This document shows positions 46,504 to 56,221 of a stretch of DNA of 64,000 bases, piece after piece (positions within the stretch are counted from its first letter, which is position 1; every line of letters begins with the position of its first letter). The notes under the pieces were generated by a model. The model was not told the origin of the DNA, did no database searches, and was given only the letters and a program-made list of their open reading frames with translations. A program made the position numbers and the translations under genes. The DNA is from Bradyrhizobium septentrionale (GTDB taxonomy: Bacteria; Pseudomonadota; Alphaproteobacteria; Rhizobiales; Xanthobacteraceae), in assembly GCF_011516645.4 (NCBI RefSeq), contig NZ_CP088285.1, positions 7,706,501-7,770,500 of the forward strand. Reading direction: 5' to 3'.

Positions 46504-47793
46504 GTGTTATATCTGGAACTTGCGATCGTGGCGGTCTTGATCGTCGTCAACGGTCTGTTGGCGATGTCAGAACTCGCCATCGTCTCCTCCCGCCCGGCGC
46601 GCCTCGCGGCGCTGGTCGAACGCGGCGTCAGCGGCTCGCGCCGTGCCCTTGCGCTCGCCTCCAATCCCGGAAAATTCCTCTCCACCGTGCAGATCGGCAT
46701 CACGCTGATCGGCGTGCTGTCGGGCGCCTTCTCGGGCGCAACGCTCGGCCAGCGCCTCTCGCAATGGCTGTTCGAGCTCGGACTGCCGGCAAACGTCGCC
46801 GACGCCGCCGGTGTCGGCATCGTTGTCGGCGCGATCACCTATGCCTCGCTGATCATCGGCGAACTGGTGCCGAAACAGATCGCGCTGCGCGATCCGGAGT
46901 CGATCGCGGTCAAGGCTGCGCCGGCCATGACGGTGATGGCAAAACTGTCGCTGCCGGTGGTGTGGTTGCTCGACCGCTCCGGCAAGGCGTTGCTCTGGCT
47001 GCTCGGCCATCGCGAGGATGCGCAGGACCGCGTCAGCGAGGACGAGATCAAGACGCTGGTGGTGGAAGCCGAGAACGCCGGCGTGCTGGAGCCCGGCGAA
47101 AAGGAGATGATCGCCGGCGTGATGCGGCTCGGCGATCTTCCGGTCGGCGCCGTGATGACGCCGCGCCACGAAGTCAGCCTGATCGACCTCGCCGCTCCCG
47201 CGCCCGAGATCCTCGCAACGCTGCAGAAGAGCAGCCACTCGCGCTGCGTGGTGTTCGACGGCAACCGCGATCATGCGCTCGGCATCGTGCAGGCCAAGGA
47301 CGTGCTCGACGTCTACCTCGCCGGCCAGACGCCCGACATCCGCGCGCTGACGCGCGATGCGCCGATCATCCCGGAAACGGTGGACGCCCGCGACGTGGTC
47401 GCGATCCTGCGCGACTCCGCGGTGCATATCGGCCTCGTGCATGACGAATACGGCACCTTCCAGGGCGTCGTCACCAGCGCCGATATCCTCGAGGCCATCG
47501 TCGGCGCCTTCCACACCGAGGAAGGTCCGGCCGAGCCCGCTTATGTCAGGCGCGACGACGGCTCCTATCTGATCTCGGGCTGGATGCCCGCGCTCGAATT
47601 CAGCGAACTGCTCGGCATCGCGCTGCCCTCTCCGCGCCCCTACCAGACCGCGGCCGGCTTCCTGCTGCATGAATTCGGCGCGATCCCCGATGTCGGCGCC
47701 AAAACCACGGCGCAGGGCTGGGAATTCGAGATCGTCGACCTCGACGGCCGGCGCATCGACAAGGTTCTGGTGAGCAAGCAGCCGGCGGCCTGA
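46504..47793 (+). CDS. Hemolysin-like CNNM/CBS membrane protein
   Basis: The 429-residue protein has the CNNM TM domain (residues 1-195, with AMSELAIVSSRPARLAALV), two CBS domains (about 205-325) and a CorC_HlyC domain (GWMPALEFSELLGI ... FEIVDLDGRRIDKVL). Relatives act in magnesium or cobalt efflux or in stress tolerance rather than haemolysis. GTG 46504 is taken as start because the TM domain begins there. Confidence 0.88.
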   Translation: MLYLELAIVAVLIVVNGLLAMSELAIVSSRPARLAALVERGVSGSRRALALASNPGKFLSTVQIGITLIGVLSGAFSGATLGQRLSQWLFELGLPANVADAAGVGIVVGAITYASLIIGELVPKQIALRDPESIAVKAAPAMTVMAKLSLPVVWLLDRSGKALLWLLGHREDAQDRVSEDEIKTLVVEAENAGVLEPGEKEMIAGVMRLGDLPVGAVMTPRHEVSLIDLAAPAPEILATLQKSSHSRCVVFDGNRDHALGIVQAKDVLDVYLAGQTPDIRALTRDAPIIPETVDARDVVAILRDSAVHIGLVHDEYGTFQGVVTSADILEAIVGAFHTEEGPAEPAYVRRDDGSYLISGWMPALEFSELLGIALPSPRPYQTAAGFLLHEFGAIPDVGAKTTAQGWEFEIVDLDGRRIDKVLVSKQPAA

Positions 47794-47912
47794 GATTGCC
47801 ACCCGGCCGGCTTGTTGATAACGGGCAGGACAGCAAAACAGGCCGCCGCGGTGTGCTATCGGCATAGCGGCGGCCCGAATAGACCCAGAATAACCCCCAC
47901 GGAATTCATCCC

Positions 47913-48512
47913 ATGCGCATTACCCTTGTCGGTTCCCGCCATTTCGGCGTGACGACCCTGAACATGCTGCGCGAGCATCACGTCACGCTCGTCAGGGTGG
48001 TCGTCCATGACGGCGAGGACCGGCTGGCGGCAGCGGCCCGGGCAACCGGCATCGAGGTCGTCGTTCAGGCCGACCCCAAGCTGGTGACGGCCGCCGAGAT
48101 CGCCCCGGGCACCGACCTGATCGTGACCGCCCACAGTCACGCCCGCGTCAGCAAGGAGGCGCTTGCCGTGGCCAAGCTTGGCGGTGTCGGGTACCACCCA
48201 TCGCTGCTGCCCCGCCACCGCGGCATCGCGGCGGTGGAGTGGACCATCAAGGAAGGCGATCCGATCGCCGGCGGCAGCATCTATCACCTCGCCGACCGGA
48301 TGGACGCGGGCGCAATCGCGGCCCAGGACTGGGTGTTCGTCAAAAAAGGCGAGACCGCCCGCGAGCTTTGGGAGCGCGCGCTGGCGCCGCTCGGCCTGCG
48401 TCTGCTCGCCGAGGTCATCGACTACGGCAAGGTCAACGGTTCGCTGCCGGCCAAGCCGCAGGATGAGCAGTTTGCGACCAAGGCGCCAAACCTGAGCGGT
48501 ACCAAGCACTAA
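47913..48512 (+). CDS. Formyltransferase-family protein
   Basis: The 199-residue protein has the formyl_trans_N fold: N-terminal MRITLVGSRHFG, the HPSLLPRHRG active-site loop (about residues 94-103; catalytic His) and the conserved DAGAI (about 130-134). It lacks the C-terminal domain of methionyl-tRNA formyltransferase, so the acceptor is probably a small molecule or sugar nucleotide; it is unknown. Confidence 0.8.
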   Translation: MRITLVGSRHFGVTTLNMLREHHVTLVRVVVHDGEDRLAAAARATGIEVVVQADPKLVTAAEIAPGTDLIVTAHSHARVSKEALAVAKLGGVGYHPSLLPRHRGIAAVEWTIKEGDPIAGGSIYHLADRMDAGAIAAQDWVFVKKGETARELWERALAPLGLRLLAEVIDYGKVNGSLPAKPQDEQFATKAPNLSGTKH

Positions 48513-48706
48513 GGCGAAATAAGGTACTGAAATACCTCATTTCGCGAGTCGCGGAGGCAAATTTCTCGTTCCTGATCCGGAACCAGATTCACCATGATGT
48601 GTTTGAGTTCACAGGAACATTCTGGGGCTCCCGCGACGCAGCAAATTTTGAACACATTGTGACAGGATAAGCCGCGTCATCACACGAAATTACAGGGATT
48701 TGATTC

Positions 48707-49066
48707 ATGCGTTCGATCCGCATTCGCGACCTGATTTTGGTCACTTCGGTCGCTTCGGCTGCTGCCCTCACCGCTGCTCCAGTGTCCGCGCAGCAGCCCT
48801 ATGACGGCCTCTGGAACGTCACCGTCGTGACCAAGACCGGTAGCTGCGAGCCGTCGTCCCGTTCGACGGTGAATGTCGTCGAGGGAAAGATCTCGGCGCA
48901 GGGTGCGGCGATCTCCGGCACCGTGGGCAGCGGGGGACTTGTGCGAGTCTCGATCAATGGTGCATATGCGAACGGTCAACTCAGTGGCAACTCCGGATCG
49001 GGGAAGTGGAATGGGGCATCAGCTGGCGTACCGTGCAGCGGCCGATGGGAAGCGTCCCGTCAGTAA
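48707..49066 (+). CDS. Secreted hypothetical protein (119 aa)
   Basis: The signal peptide ends near VSAQQ, then YDGLWNVTVVTKTGSCEPSS and repeated beta strands. It is a small periplasmic protein of a type common in Bradyrhizobium, with two cysteines that may bond. The next gene overlaps its end and encodes a protein of similar design. Confidence 0.65.
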   Translation: MRSIRIRDLILVTSVASAAALTAAPVSAQQPYDGLWNVTVVTKTGSCEPSSRSTVNVVEGKISAQGAAISGTVGSGGLVRVSINGAYANGQLSGNSGSGKWNGASAGVPCSGRWEASRQ

Positions 49067-49565
49067 GATCACCCGCGTATCAAGGTTCTTCGCCATCGCG
49101 CGGCGGCCAGCATTTGCAGCCGCCGCGTTTTTCGTGACCGCATTGGCCAGCACCGCAGGCCATGCCCAGTCCAGCCCGTTCGCCGGGATGGCGGGCACCT
49201 GGTCGGGCGGCGGCTCGGTCACGCTGGACGACGGCTCCAGCGAGCGGATTCGCTGCCGCGCGACCTACCGTGTCGGCGGCCCGAACATGACCATGAGCCT
49301 GACCTGCGCCAGCGACGCCTACAAGTTCAACCTGGCGGCCGACGTGCAGGCTGAAGGCAGCGCCGTCAGGGGGTCGTGGAGCGAGACCAGCCGCAATGTC
49401 AGCGGCGACCTGCGAGGTCGCGGCGGTGGCGGCAACTTCCAGGTCGTTGCCAGCGCTCCCGGCTTCAACGCCGACATCTCGATGCGCACCTCCGGCAACA
49501 AGCAGTCCGTTACCATCCGGGCCGACAGCCAGTTCCGCGGCGCCAACATCACGCTGTCGAAGTAA
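49011..49565 (+). CDS. Secreted hypothetical protein (about 184 aa)
   Basis: It has a hydrophobic segment (FAAAAFFVTALASTAGHA) and mature part SSPFAGMAGTWSGGGSVTLD, then beta-rich repeats to ANITLSK. The start is uncertain: ATG 49011 overlaps the previous gene, and there is no closer ATG before the signal peptide. It resembles its upstream neighbour in layout. Confidence 0.6.
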   Translation: MGHQLAYRAAADGKRPVSKITRVSRFFAIARRPAFAAAAFFVTALASTAGHAQSSPFAGMAGTWSGGGSVTLDDGSSERIRCRATYRVGGPNMTMSLTCASDAYKFNLAADVQAEGSAVRGSWSETSRNVSGDLRGRGGGGNFQVVASAPGFNADISMRTSGNKQSVTIRADSQFRGANITLSK

Positions 49566-49588
49566 TCGATCGCTCCGCCGACGAGAAA

Positions 49589-49618
49589 AGCCCTCGGGTC
49601 ATCCCCGAGGGCTTTTTG
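49589..49618 (+). terminator. Intrinsic terminator
   Basis: AAGCCCTCGGG (49589-49599) pairs with CCCGAGGGCTT (49605-49615), followed by TTT. It ends the two secreted-protein genes. Confidence 0.85.
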
Positions 49619-49658
49619 CTGGCTGTGCAACAATGACGTCGCACGCATCTCGGCGTTG

Positions 49659-50057
49659 CTAGGCGGCCGGCACGAACGCCGTGACCTCGATCTCGACCTT
49701 GGCGCGCTGATCGACCAGCCCGTCGATATAGAGCAGCGTGGAGGGCGGGAAATTGCGCCCGAGCGTTTCCTTCCACGCCGCGCCGATGCCGGCGCCCGCA
49801 GCCTCATATTCGCTGCGGCTGGTCAGGTACCAGGTCAGGCGGACGATGTGCTCGGGACCGGCGCCGGCTTCGCTCAACAGCTTGACGATGCGCTTCAGCG
49901 CCGTGCCGACCTGGGCTGCCATGTCGGAAACGTAGTCGCCCTTTTCGTCGCCGCCGGTCTGCCCCGCCAGCACGATCCATTTGCCCGGAGCGTCGAACGC
50001 GACACCGTGCGAGAAGCCGCGGGGTTTCGACCATTCGGCCGGTTGCAAGACACGCAT
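49659..50057 (-). CDS. RidA-family protein
   Basis: A 132-residue chorismate-mutase-like trimer protein of the RidA/YjgF family, with the expected ends (VLAGQTGGDEKGDYVSDMAA and SEAGAGPEHIVRLTWYLT; VEIEVTAFV). Family members hydrolyse reactive enamines, but many have other roles; whether the catalytic Arg is present was not established. It is divergent from the DMT transporter gene. Confidence 0.82.
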   Translation of the reverse strand: MRVLQPAEWSKPRGFSHGVAFDAPGKWIVLAGQTGGDEKGDYVSDMAAQVGTALKRIVKLLSEAGAGPEHIVRLTWYLTSRSEYEAAGAGIGAAWKETLGRNFPPSTLLYIDGLVDQRAKVEIEVTAFVPAA

Positions 50058-50198
50058 GAGCAGATCCTCCTGATGTGATTATTCCCGACCTGCTTAGCAG
50101 AGATCACATGGTCGACGCATCACCACGCCGGCAGAATTGCACGTTGCAAATTCGTATCGGCTCGTCGATACCGGGTACCCCTCACCTCGTTTCCCGTC

Positions 50199-51073
50199 AT
50201 GGATCGCACGCCTTCAAAAACCCGCGCAGCGCTGTGGATGTCTGGCTGGCTCGCGCTGATGCTGATCGTGGCGGTGGCCGGCCGCGAGGCGACGCGCGAG
50301 GTCAACGTGTTCCAGCTGATGGCGGTTCGCGGCGTGCTCGGCTTCGTGATGCTCTATCCGCTGATCGCCATGAACGGCGGGTTCGCGATCGTGAAGACGG
50401 CACGCGTGCACGTCCACATCGCGCGCAACCTGGTTCATTTCTGCGCGCAACTCGGTTGGTTCTATGCGCTGACATTGATCCCGATCGGCCAGGTGGTCGC
50501 GATCGAGTTCACGATGCCGATCTGGACCGCGATCCTCGCGGCGAGCTTTCTCGGCGAACGGATGACATCCTGGAAGATCGTCGCGATCGTGCTTGGCCTG
50601 GTCGGCGTGTTCGTCATCGTGCGACCGGCAACCGGCGCGATCAATCCCGGCCAGCTGATCGCGCTCGCCGCGGCCGTCGGCTTCGGGGTCTCGGTCGCGG
50701 TGGTCAAGTCGCTGATCGGACCGAACAGACGCTGACGATCCTGTTCTGGATGCTGGTGGTGCAATCGCTCGCGAGCATCGGGCCCGCGCTCTATGTCTGG
50801 ATCTGGCCGCCGCTCTCGACCTGGGGCTGGCTCGCGGCGATCGCGTTCTGCGGCACGTTCTCGCATTACTGCATGGCGCGCGCCCTGCTCCACGCTGACG
50901 CAACCGTGGTGATCCCGATGGATTTCATCCGCGTGCCGCTGACGGCGATCCTCGGCTGGCTGATCTACGCCGAGCAGCTCGATGCCTACACGGTGCTCGG
51001 CGCAGCCATGATCCTGGCCGGCAACCTCCTGAACCTGAAGCCGGGCGCAGCGCCGCTGGCGCGCGCAAGGTGA
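50199..51073 (+). pseudogene. DMT/EamA transporter, frameshifted
   Basis: The first frame gives five or six TM helices ending VSVAVVKSLIGPNRR at 50735. The second frame from about 50713 continues as TEQTLTILFWMLVVQSLASI to the end, 51073, and completes the ten-TM fold. The join is where K-S-L-x-R-T-E-Q is expected, and one base is missing near 50715-50722. Either a true one-base deletion or a sequencing error. Confidence 0.8.
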
Positions 51074-51110
51074 CGCTCGCGTCTAGCCTCGCAAGCAGCC
51101 GCATAACAAC

Positions 51111-51134
51111 AAGCCCGGGGATCATCCCGGGCTT
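51111..51134. terminator. Bidirectional hairpin terminator
   Basis: AAGCCCGGG (51111-51119) pairs with CCCGGGCTT (51126-51134). It lies between the converging DMT and BrnA-like genes. Confidence 0.65.
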
Positions 51135-51146
51135 GCTTCGGAGGCG

Positions 51147-51386
51147 CTACTTCCCGGCGGCCTTGCGCAGCGCCGCGTTGATGCGCTCCTGCCAGCCGGG
51201 GCCGCCCTCCTGGAAATATTGCAGCACGTCCTGATCGATCCGCAGCGTGACCTGCTCGCGGACGCCGGGGACGGCGACGGTCTTTGGCACCGCGTCCGCG
51301 ACCTTGGTGGTGGCGCGCTTGAACGCCGCCTCGGCCTCGCTGCGGGCATCGTTCAGGGTTCGCGGTCGCCTTGGCTGATCGGCCAT
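51147..51386 (-). CDS. BrnA-like antitoxin, unpaired
   Basis: The 79-residue protein has a basic disordered start and the C-terminal BrnA fold (VTLRIDQDVLQYFQEG then GPGWQERINAALRKAAGK). BrnA normally neutralises the BrnT RNase and represses the pair's promoter as a ribbon-helix-helix protein. No BrnT-like gene lies on either side, so it is unpaired. It may be a stand-alone regulator. Confidence 0.75.
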   Translation of the reverse strand: MADQPRRPRTLNDARSEAEAAFKRATTKVADAVPKTVAVPGVREQVTLRIDQDVLQYFQEGGPGWQERINAALRKAAGK

Positions 51387-51404
51387 ATCCTGGATTCCTG
51401 TCTC

Positions 51405-52379
51405 TTAAATTCCTTCAAACAACGCCGTCGAGAGATAGCGCTCCGAGAATGACGGCACAATCGCCAGGATGGTCTTGCCCGCAGCCTCCGGCCGCTTGCC
51501 GATCTGCAAGGCGGCCGCGATCGCGGCCCCCGAGGAAATGCCGCCGGGGATTCCTTCGTTGCGCGCCAGCGCGCGCGAGGTCTCGATCGCGGTCGCGCTG
51601 TTGATCTTGACTATCTCGTCGATCACCGAGCGATCGAGGATGTCAGGGATGAAGCCCGCGCCGATGCCCTGGATCTTGTGCGGCGTGTGCTGACCGCCCG
51701 ACAGCACCGGGCTCTCTTCCGGCTCCACCGCGACGATCCGCAAGGACGGCTTGCGCGGCTTCAGCACCTGCCCGACCCCGGTGATGGTGCCGCCGGTGCC
51801 GACGCCGGCGACGAAATAGTCGATGTCGCCGCCGGTATCATTCCAGATCTCCTCGGCGGTGGTGCGGCGATGGATTTCGGGATTGGCGAGGTTCTTGAAC
51901 TGTTGCGGCATCACAGCGTTGGGCGTCGTGCGCACCAGTTCTTCCGCGGCCGCGATCGAGCCCTTCATGCCCTGCGCGGCCGGCGTGAGCACGATCTCGG
52001 CACCAAGGAAGGCCAGCATCCGCCGCCGCTCGATCGACATCGATTCCGGCATTACGAGCTTCAGCCGATAGCCGCGCGACGCGGCGACATAGGCGAGCGC
52101 AATGCCGGTATTGCCCGAGGTCGGCTCGATCAGCACGGTGTCGGCGTTGATGATGCCTGCCTTCTCCATCGCCACGATCATCGCCGCGCCGATGCGGTCC
52201 TTCACGCTGGCCGCAGGATTGAAATATTCCAGCTTGGCGAGGATCGTCGCGTTGACGCCACCCGCCTGCGGCAATCTGCGCAGGCGCACGGTCGGGGTCG
52301 AGCCGATCGCATCGACGATGGAGTCGAAGACGCGGCCGCGTCCGGGTTGCACTGCACTCGTTGTCGACGGCGCGTCCAT
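51405..52379 (-). CDS. cysK: Cysteine synthase (O-acetylserine sulfhydrylase)
   Basis: This 324-residue PLP enzyme shows [12 protein letters not shown] (Lys binds PLP), the [15 protein letters not shown] loop, [12 protein letters not shown], and the C-terminal [11 protein letters not shown]. It makes cysteine from O-acetylserine and sulfide. CysE is not nearby. It may form an operon with the BrnA-like gene; the gap is 18 bases. Confidence 0.95.
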   Translation of the reverse strand: MDAPSTTSAVQPGRGRVFDSIVDAIGSTPTVRLRRLPQAGGVNATILAKLEYFNPAASVKDRIGAAMIVAMEKAGIINADTVLIEPTSGNTGIALAYVAASRGYRLKLVMPESMSIERRRMLAFLGAEIVLTPAAQGMKGSIAAAEELVRTTPNAVMPQQFKNLANPEIHRRTTAEEIWNDTGGDIDYFVAGVGTGGTITGVGQVLKPRKPSLRIVAVEPEESPVLSGGQHTPHKIQGIGAGFIPDILDRSVIDEIVKINSATAIETSRALARNEGIPGGISSGAAIAAALQIGKRPEAAGKTILAIVPSFSERYLSTALFEGI

Positions 52380-52606
52380 CAGGCGGCTCCTGTTGCGGGA
52401 TATGCTGGGAATATGCGGTCTTCTCTCATTAGAAGCAGCGCATCATGACGCGCAAGTGAGAAACCGCCGAGGCACAAATTCGTTGCATCGCAAAAATGAG
52501 AACCTGCGCAAATAACGTAAAACCTACGCATTTGTGTTGCGACAAGTTCAAACAAGTGCGTCTATATACTTTCGTCAGGTGCAGCTCCGAACGCAAAGGA
52601 GGTCAC

Positions 52607-52822
52607 ATGCCAGCTCTCGCTGAAGTTCTGTCGACCGCAGCGTCCAGACCCGATCCGCGCGGCAGCGATTTGCCGACCTGTCCGGTGTGTGCGGACTCCA
52701 TGATCGCGGCAGAAGCGTCCGCGTACCTCCAAGACAATTTGATCAGCTATCTCTGGACCTGCGACACGTGCGGTTACGGGTTCGTCACCAAGCACTCGGT
52801 CAAACCTATCGTGTGCAACTGA
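52607..52822 (+). CDS. Small zinc-ribbon protein (71 aa)
   Basis: AAAGGAGGTCAC precedes ATG 52607. The protein has CPVC and CDTC pairs 32 residues apart (LPTCPVCADSM, WTCDTCGYGF), a typical zinc ribbon. It converges with tgt. The function is unknown. Confidence 0.7.
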   Translation: MPALAEVLSTAASRPDPRGSDLPTCPVCADSMIAAEASAYLQDNLISYLWTCDTCGYGFVTKHSVKPIVCN

Positions 52823-52831
52823 TCACACAGC

Positions 52832-53965
52832 TCACCTCGGAGCGATGTCCCCGCGCGCCCAACCGGCGCGCGTTTTCGTTCTGAACGCCTCGAACGTGCC
52901 GTTTTCGACCGCGTCACGGATGCCCTGCATCAGCTCCTGGTAATAGGCGACGTTGATTTCGGACAGCAGCATTGCCCCAAGCGTTTCGCCCGCACGCACC
53001 AGATGGTGCAGATAGGCGCGCGAAGTGCTGCGTGCCGCCGGCCACGGGCTCTCTTCATCGAGCGGGCGCGGATCGTCGACGTGCCGGGCGTTGCGCAAGT
53101 TGATCTGACCGAAGCGGGTGAACGCCATGCCGTGGCGTCCGTTCCGTGTCGGCATCACACAGTCGAACATGTCGACGCCGCGCGCCACCGCCTCGAGAAT
53201 GTCCTCCGGCGTGCCGACGCCCATCAGATAACGCGGCCGATCGGCCGGCAGCGCCGGCGCGGTCTCCTCGATCATCGACAACATCACCGCCTGCGGCTCG
53301 CCGACCGCCAGCCCGCCGATCGCATAGCCGTGAAAGCCGATATCGGTGAGCCCGCGCGCGCTGGCGTGCCTGAGATCAGGGACATCGCCGCCCTGCACGA
53401 TGCCGAACAGCATGTAGCCGTCCGGCGCCGCCTCGAACGCGCGCTTGGAGCGCTCGGCCCAGCGCAGCGACAGCTGCATCGCGCGCTCGATGTCGGCGCG
53501 CTCGGCGGGCAGCCGCACGCATTCGTCCATCTGCATCGCGATATCGGAGCCGAGCAGAAGCTGCACCTCGATCGAGCGCTCCGGCGACAGCTCGACCTTG
53601 GCGCCGTCGATATGCGAGCGGAAGGTCACGGCCTTTTCGGTCACCTTGCGCAGCTCCGAGAGCGACATCACCTGGAAGCCGCCGGAATCCGTCAGCATCG
53701 GACCGCCCCAGCCGGTGAAGCGCTGCAGGCCGCCAAGCCCGGCGATCCGCTCGGCGCCCGGCCGCAACATCAGATGATAGGTGTTGCCGAGCACGATGTC
53801 GGCGCCGGCATCGCGCACCTCGCGCCAATGCATGCCCTTCATCGCGCCGGCCGTGCCGACCGGCATGAACGCCGGCGTCCGCACCGGGCCATGCGGCGTG
53901 GTCAGGCGCCCGGTGCGGGCAGCGCCGTCGGTTGCCAGGAGCTCGAACTGATTGGGAAGATTCAT
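52832..53965 (-). CDS. tgt: tRNA-guanine transglycosylase, zinc cysteines missing
   Basis: The 377-residue TIM-barrel enzyme exchanges G34 for preQ1 in tRNAs with GUN anticodons (queuosine pathway). It has the substrate motifs [10 protein letters not shown] and the nucleophile region [15 protein letters not shown]. In place of the usual CxCxxC zinc site (as in ECDCPAC) it reads ESPWPAA before [11 protein letters not shown], so all three Cys ligands are absent while the His remains. No queA is nearby. Confidence 0.92.
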   Translation of the reverse strand: MNLPNQFELLATDGAARTGRLTTPHGPVRTPAFMPVGTAGAMKGMHWREVRDAGADIVLGNTYHLMLRPGAERIAGLGGLQRFTGWGGPMLTDSGGFQVMSLSELRKVTEKAVTFRSHIDGAKVELSPERSIEVQLLLGSDIAMQMDECVRLPAERADIERAMQLSLRWAERSKRAFEAAPDGYMLFGIVQGGDVPDLRHASARGLTDIGFHGYAIGGLAVGEPQAVMLSMIEETAPALPADRPRYLMGVGTPEDILEAVARGVDMFDCVMPTRNGRHGMAFTRFGQINLRNARHVDDPRPLDEESPWPAARSTSRAYLHHLVRAGETLGAMLLSEINVAYYQELMQGIRDAVENGTFEAFRTKTRAGWARGDIAPR

Positions 53966-54084
53966 GCGGCTGCTTATTGCGTGTCACTGACGCCCGATCA
54001 ACCCGTCGATGACGGCTCTCGCGCGACTTCGTGAACGCGAGCGGCCGGACGGAAGCTTGCTCTCGACCGGCCATCTCGTTAAAC

Positions 54085-54105
54085 AAAACGAAACAGTGTC
54101 GTTTT
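54085..54105. promoter_or_regulatory. Perfect 7-bp inverted repeat upstream of the patatin gene
   Basis: AAAACGA and TCGTTTT flank AACAGTG. The palindrome lies between the divergent tgt and patatin-like genes and is the size of a TetR operator. A TetR regulator is encoded after the patatin gene; a related repeat, AACGAAACAGAACGAAAC, lies near 56274-56291. Confidence 0.45.
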
Positions 54106-54173
54106 ATGACGACAATAAGGCAAACCGACATTCCCGCCGCGACCCCGATCCGCGCGAAACGTGACTGGCAGCA

Positions 54174-55352
54174 ATGTTCTCACCCCCAAGCGCCCGGCCT
54201 GGCGGCACCGGCTACCGGCTCATGGTTTTCCGCAGGGTCCGGCAAATCGCCCTGCTGTGCGGCCTCGCCTTCGCGCTGGCGGCCTGCAGCTCGCTGCCGC
54301 GGACGCCCTACACGGCGGCCGACGCCGTCAATTCGCGGGTGCTCGATCTCGACGGGCTGCGCCGTTACGCCGACGAGCCGGCGTCCAAATTCCGGCTCGA
54401 CAAGAGCGACGTCGCCCCGATCAAGACCTATCTCGCCCTCTCCGGCGGCGGTGCCGACGGCGCCTACGGCGTGGGTGTCCTCAACGGCTGGACCGCTTCC
54501 GGCAATCGCCCGGCCTTCTCGGTCGTCTCCGGCGTCAGCACCGGCGGGCTGATTGCGCCCTTTGCGTTCCTTGGCCCGCGCTACGATGACACGCTGAAGG
54601 AGGTCTACACCTCAGGCATCGCGGAGAGCCTGCTGCAGGACCCGAGCCTGATGCGGGTGCTGTTCGGCTCCGGCCTGTTCGGCAACAAGCGGCTGCGCGA
54701 ACTGGTGGCGCGTTATGTCGGCCAGGACATCCTGAGCGAGGTGGCGCGCGAAAACGCGAAGGGCCGAAAGCTCCTGATCGTCACCACCGATCTCGACACC
54801 CAGCGCACGGTGATCTGGGACATGGGGCGGATCGCCGCCGTCGGAACGCCCGAGGCGCTGCAGCTGTTTCGTGACGTGATGGCCGCCTCCGCCAGCATCC
54901 CGCTGGTGTTTCCGCCGATCATGATCGATGCCGAGGGCCAGGGAAAACGCTTCCAGGAGATGCACGTCGATGGCGGCGTGACCGCACCGGTGCTGACGCT
55001 GCCGGACGCACTGCTGTTCCGGGAGCGCAGCTGGCCGGCCAACGGCCGGATGAACATCTACATCCTCGTCAACAAGAAGCTTGAGGGCAACTTCGAGCTG
55101 GTGTCGAACTCGACGATCGACGTCGCCTCCCGCAGCATTTCGGCGATCACGCAGGCGCAAACCCGCTCCGTGATCCTCTCGACCTATGATTTCGCCCGGC
55201 GCAACCGCCTCGGCTTCCATTTGTCCTATATCGAGCGCGATTATCCGGCGCCGGAGACGGAAGGGTTCGATACGGCCTATATGCGCGCGCTCTATCAGTA
55301 CGGATACGAGAAGGCCGCCGCAGGGCAGGCCTGGACCGCGACGCCGCCGTGA
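54174..55352 (+). CDS. Patatin-like phospholipase, lipoprotein
   Basis: The signal peptide ends in the lipobox LAACS (about residues 35-39), so it is probably a lipoprotein. The patatin domain shows the glycine-rich LSGGGADGAYG, the nucleophile GVSTG and the acidic DGG (HVDGGVT), the Ser-Asp dyad of phospholipase A. ATG 54222 (MVFRRVRQI) is an alternative start. A TetR gene follows. Confidence 0.87.
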   Translation: MFSPPSARPGGTGYRLMVFRRVRQIALLCGLAFALAACSSLPRTPYTAADAVNSRVLDLDGLRRYADEPASKFRLDKSDVAPIKTYLALSGGGADGAYGVGVLNGWTASGNRPAFSVVSGVSTGGLIAPFAFLGPRYDDTLKEVYTSGIAESLLQDPSLMRVLFGSGLFGNKRLRELVARYVGQDILSEVARENAKGRKLLIVTTDLDTQRTVIWDMGRIAAVGTPEALQLFRDVMAASASIPLVFPPIMIDAEGQGKRFQEMHVDGGVTAPVLTLPDALLFRERSWPANGRMNIYILVNKKLEGNFELVSNSTIDVASRSISAITQAQTRSVILSTYDFARRNRLGFHLSYIERDYPAPETEGFDTAYMRALYQYGYEKAAAGQAWTATPP

Positions 55353-55447
55353 GCGGGCCGCCCCCGGTACCACCGAATGGACGAATCCGTACCGCGCGGG
55401 TTATAGACCGGACAGACCCGTCCGACGCACAACGAGATGAATGGGCA

Positions 55448-56221
55448 ATGGGATTGACCGCAACCAAGGCCAAGGGCGCCAAACAGCCTGCCAAACGCGG
55501 CGTGATCAAGTCACGCGGCGGCCGGCCGACCCGGGATGCCGCGATCGAGCGCGACCAGCGGCTGATCGAGGTCGCCACCCGCCTGTTCCTCGAGCGTGGC
55601 TTCGATGCGACGTCGATCGATGCGGTGGCCGAGGCCGCCCGCGTCAGCAAGCCCACCGTCTATGGACAGTATGGCGACAAGCGCGGCCTTTTCGCCGCGG
55701 TGCTCCGGCGCGAAATTGCCCGCTGGCTTGCCCCGCTCGCCGCCGCGGCAGCCGAAGCGCAGGGCGACGGCAATTGCGAGGGTTTGGTCGAGGAGCGGCT
55801 GACCGAGCTCGGGCGCCAGTTATTGGTGCTGAATTGCAGCGCGGACTCCATCGCCTTCAGCCGGATCCTGACCGCGCAGGCGATCAACTTCCCCGAGGTC
55901 GCCAAGCTTGCCGTCGACGAAGGCTGGTCGAAAGCCGTGTCCACGACGGCGGATTTCTTCGACCACCTGGTCGACAAGGGCGCCCTCGACCTCGAGGACA
56001 CCACGATCGCGGCCGAGACCTTCCTCAACATGGTGGTCGGCCACACCCATCGGATGGCAACCTTCGGGATCCCGATCGACATGAAGACCGCCGAGACGCG
56101 GATGGAGGTCTCGATCCGGCTGTTCCTTGCCGGCGCCGTCGGGCCGCAGGATCGGCTGCGCGAGGCCGCCAGGGAGGCGGCCAAAGAGGTAGCAAAGGCG
56201 CGCCGCCGGCCGGCCCGCTGA
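55448..56221 (+). CDS. TetR/AcrR family regulator
   Basis: The 257-residue protein has a lysine-rich leader, then the TetR helix-turn-helix (FLERGFDATSIDAVAEAARV SK..PTVYGQYGDK at about residues 45-80) and an AcrR-type C-terminal ligand domain. It probably controls the patatin-like gene or itself through the AAAACGA palindrome, though this is only proximity. The ligand is unknown. Confidence 0.88.
   Translation: MGLTATKAKGAKQPAKRGVIKSRGGRPTRDAAIERDQRLIEVATRLFLERGFDATSIDAVAEAARVSKPTVYGQYGDKRGLFAAVLRREIARWLAPLAAAAAEAQGDGNCEGLVEERLTELGRQLLVLNCSADSIAFSRILTAQAINFPEVAKLAVDEGWSKAVSTTADFFDHLVDKGALDLEDTTIAAETFLNMVVGHTHRMATFGIPIDMKTAETRMEVSIRLFLAGAVGPQDRLREAAREAAKEVAKARRRPAR

Noticed and set aside
53003..54034. 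343-residue plus-strand frame opposite tgt
   Set aside because: Antisense shadow with His, Arg and Ala-rich composition.
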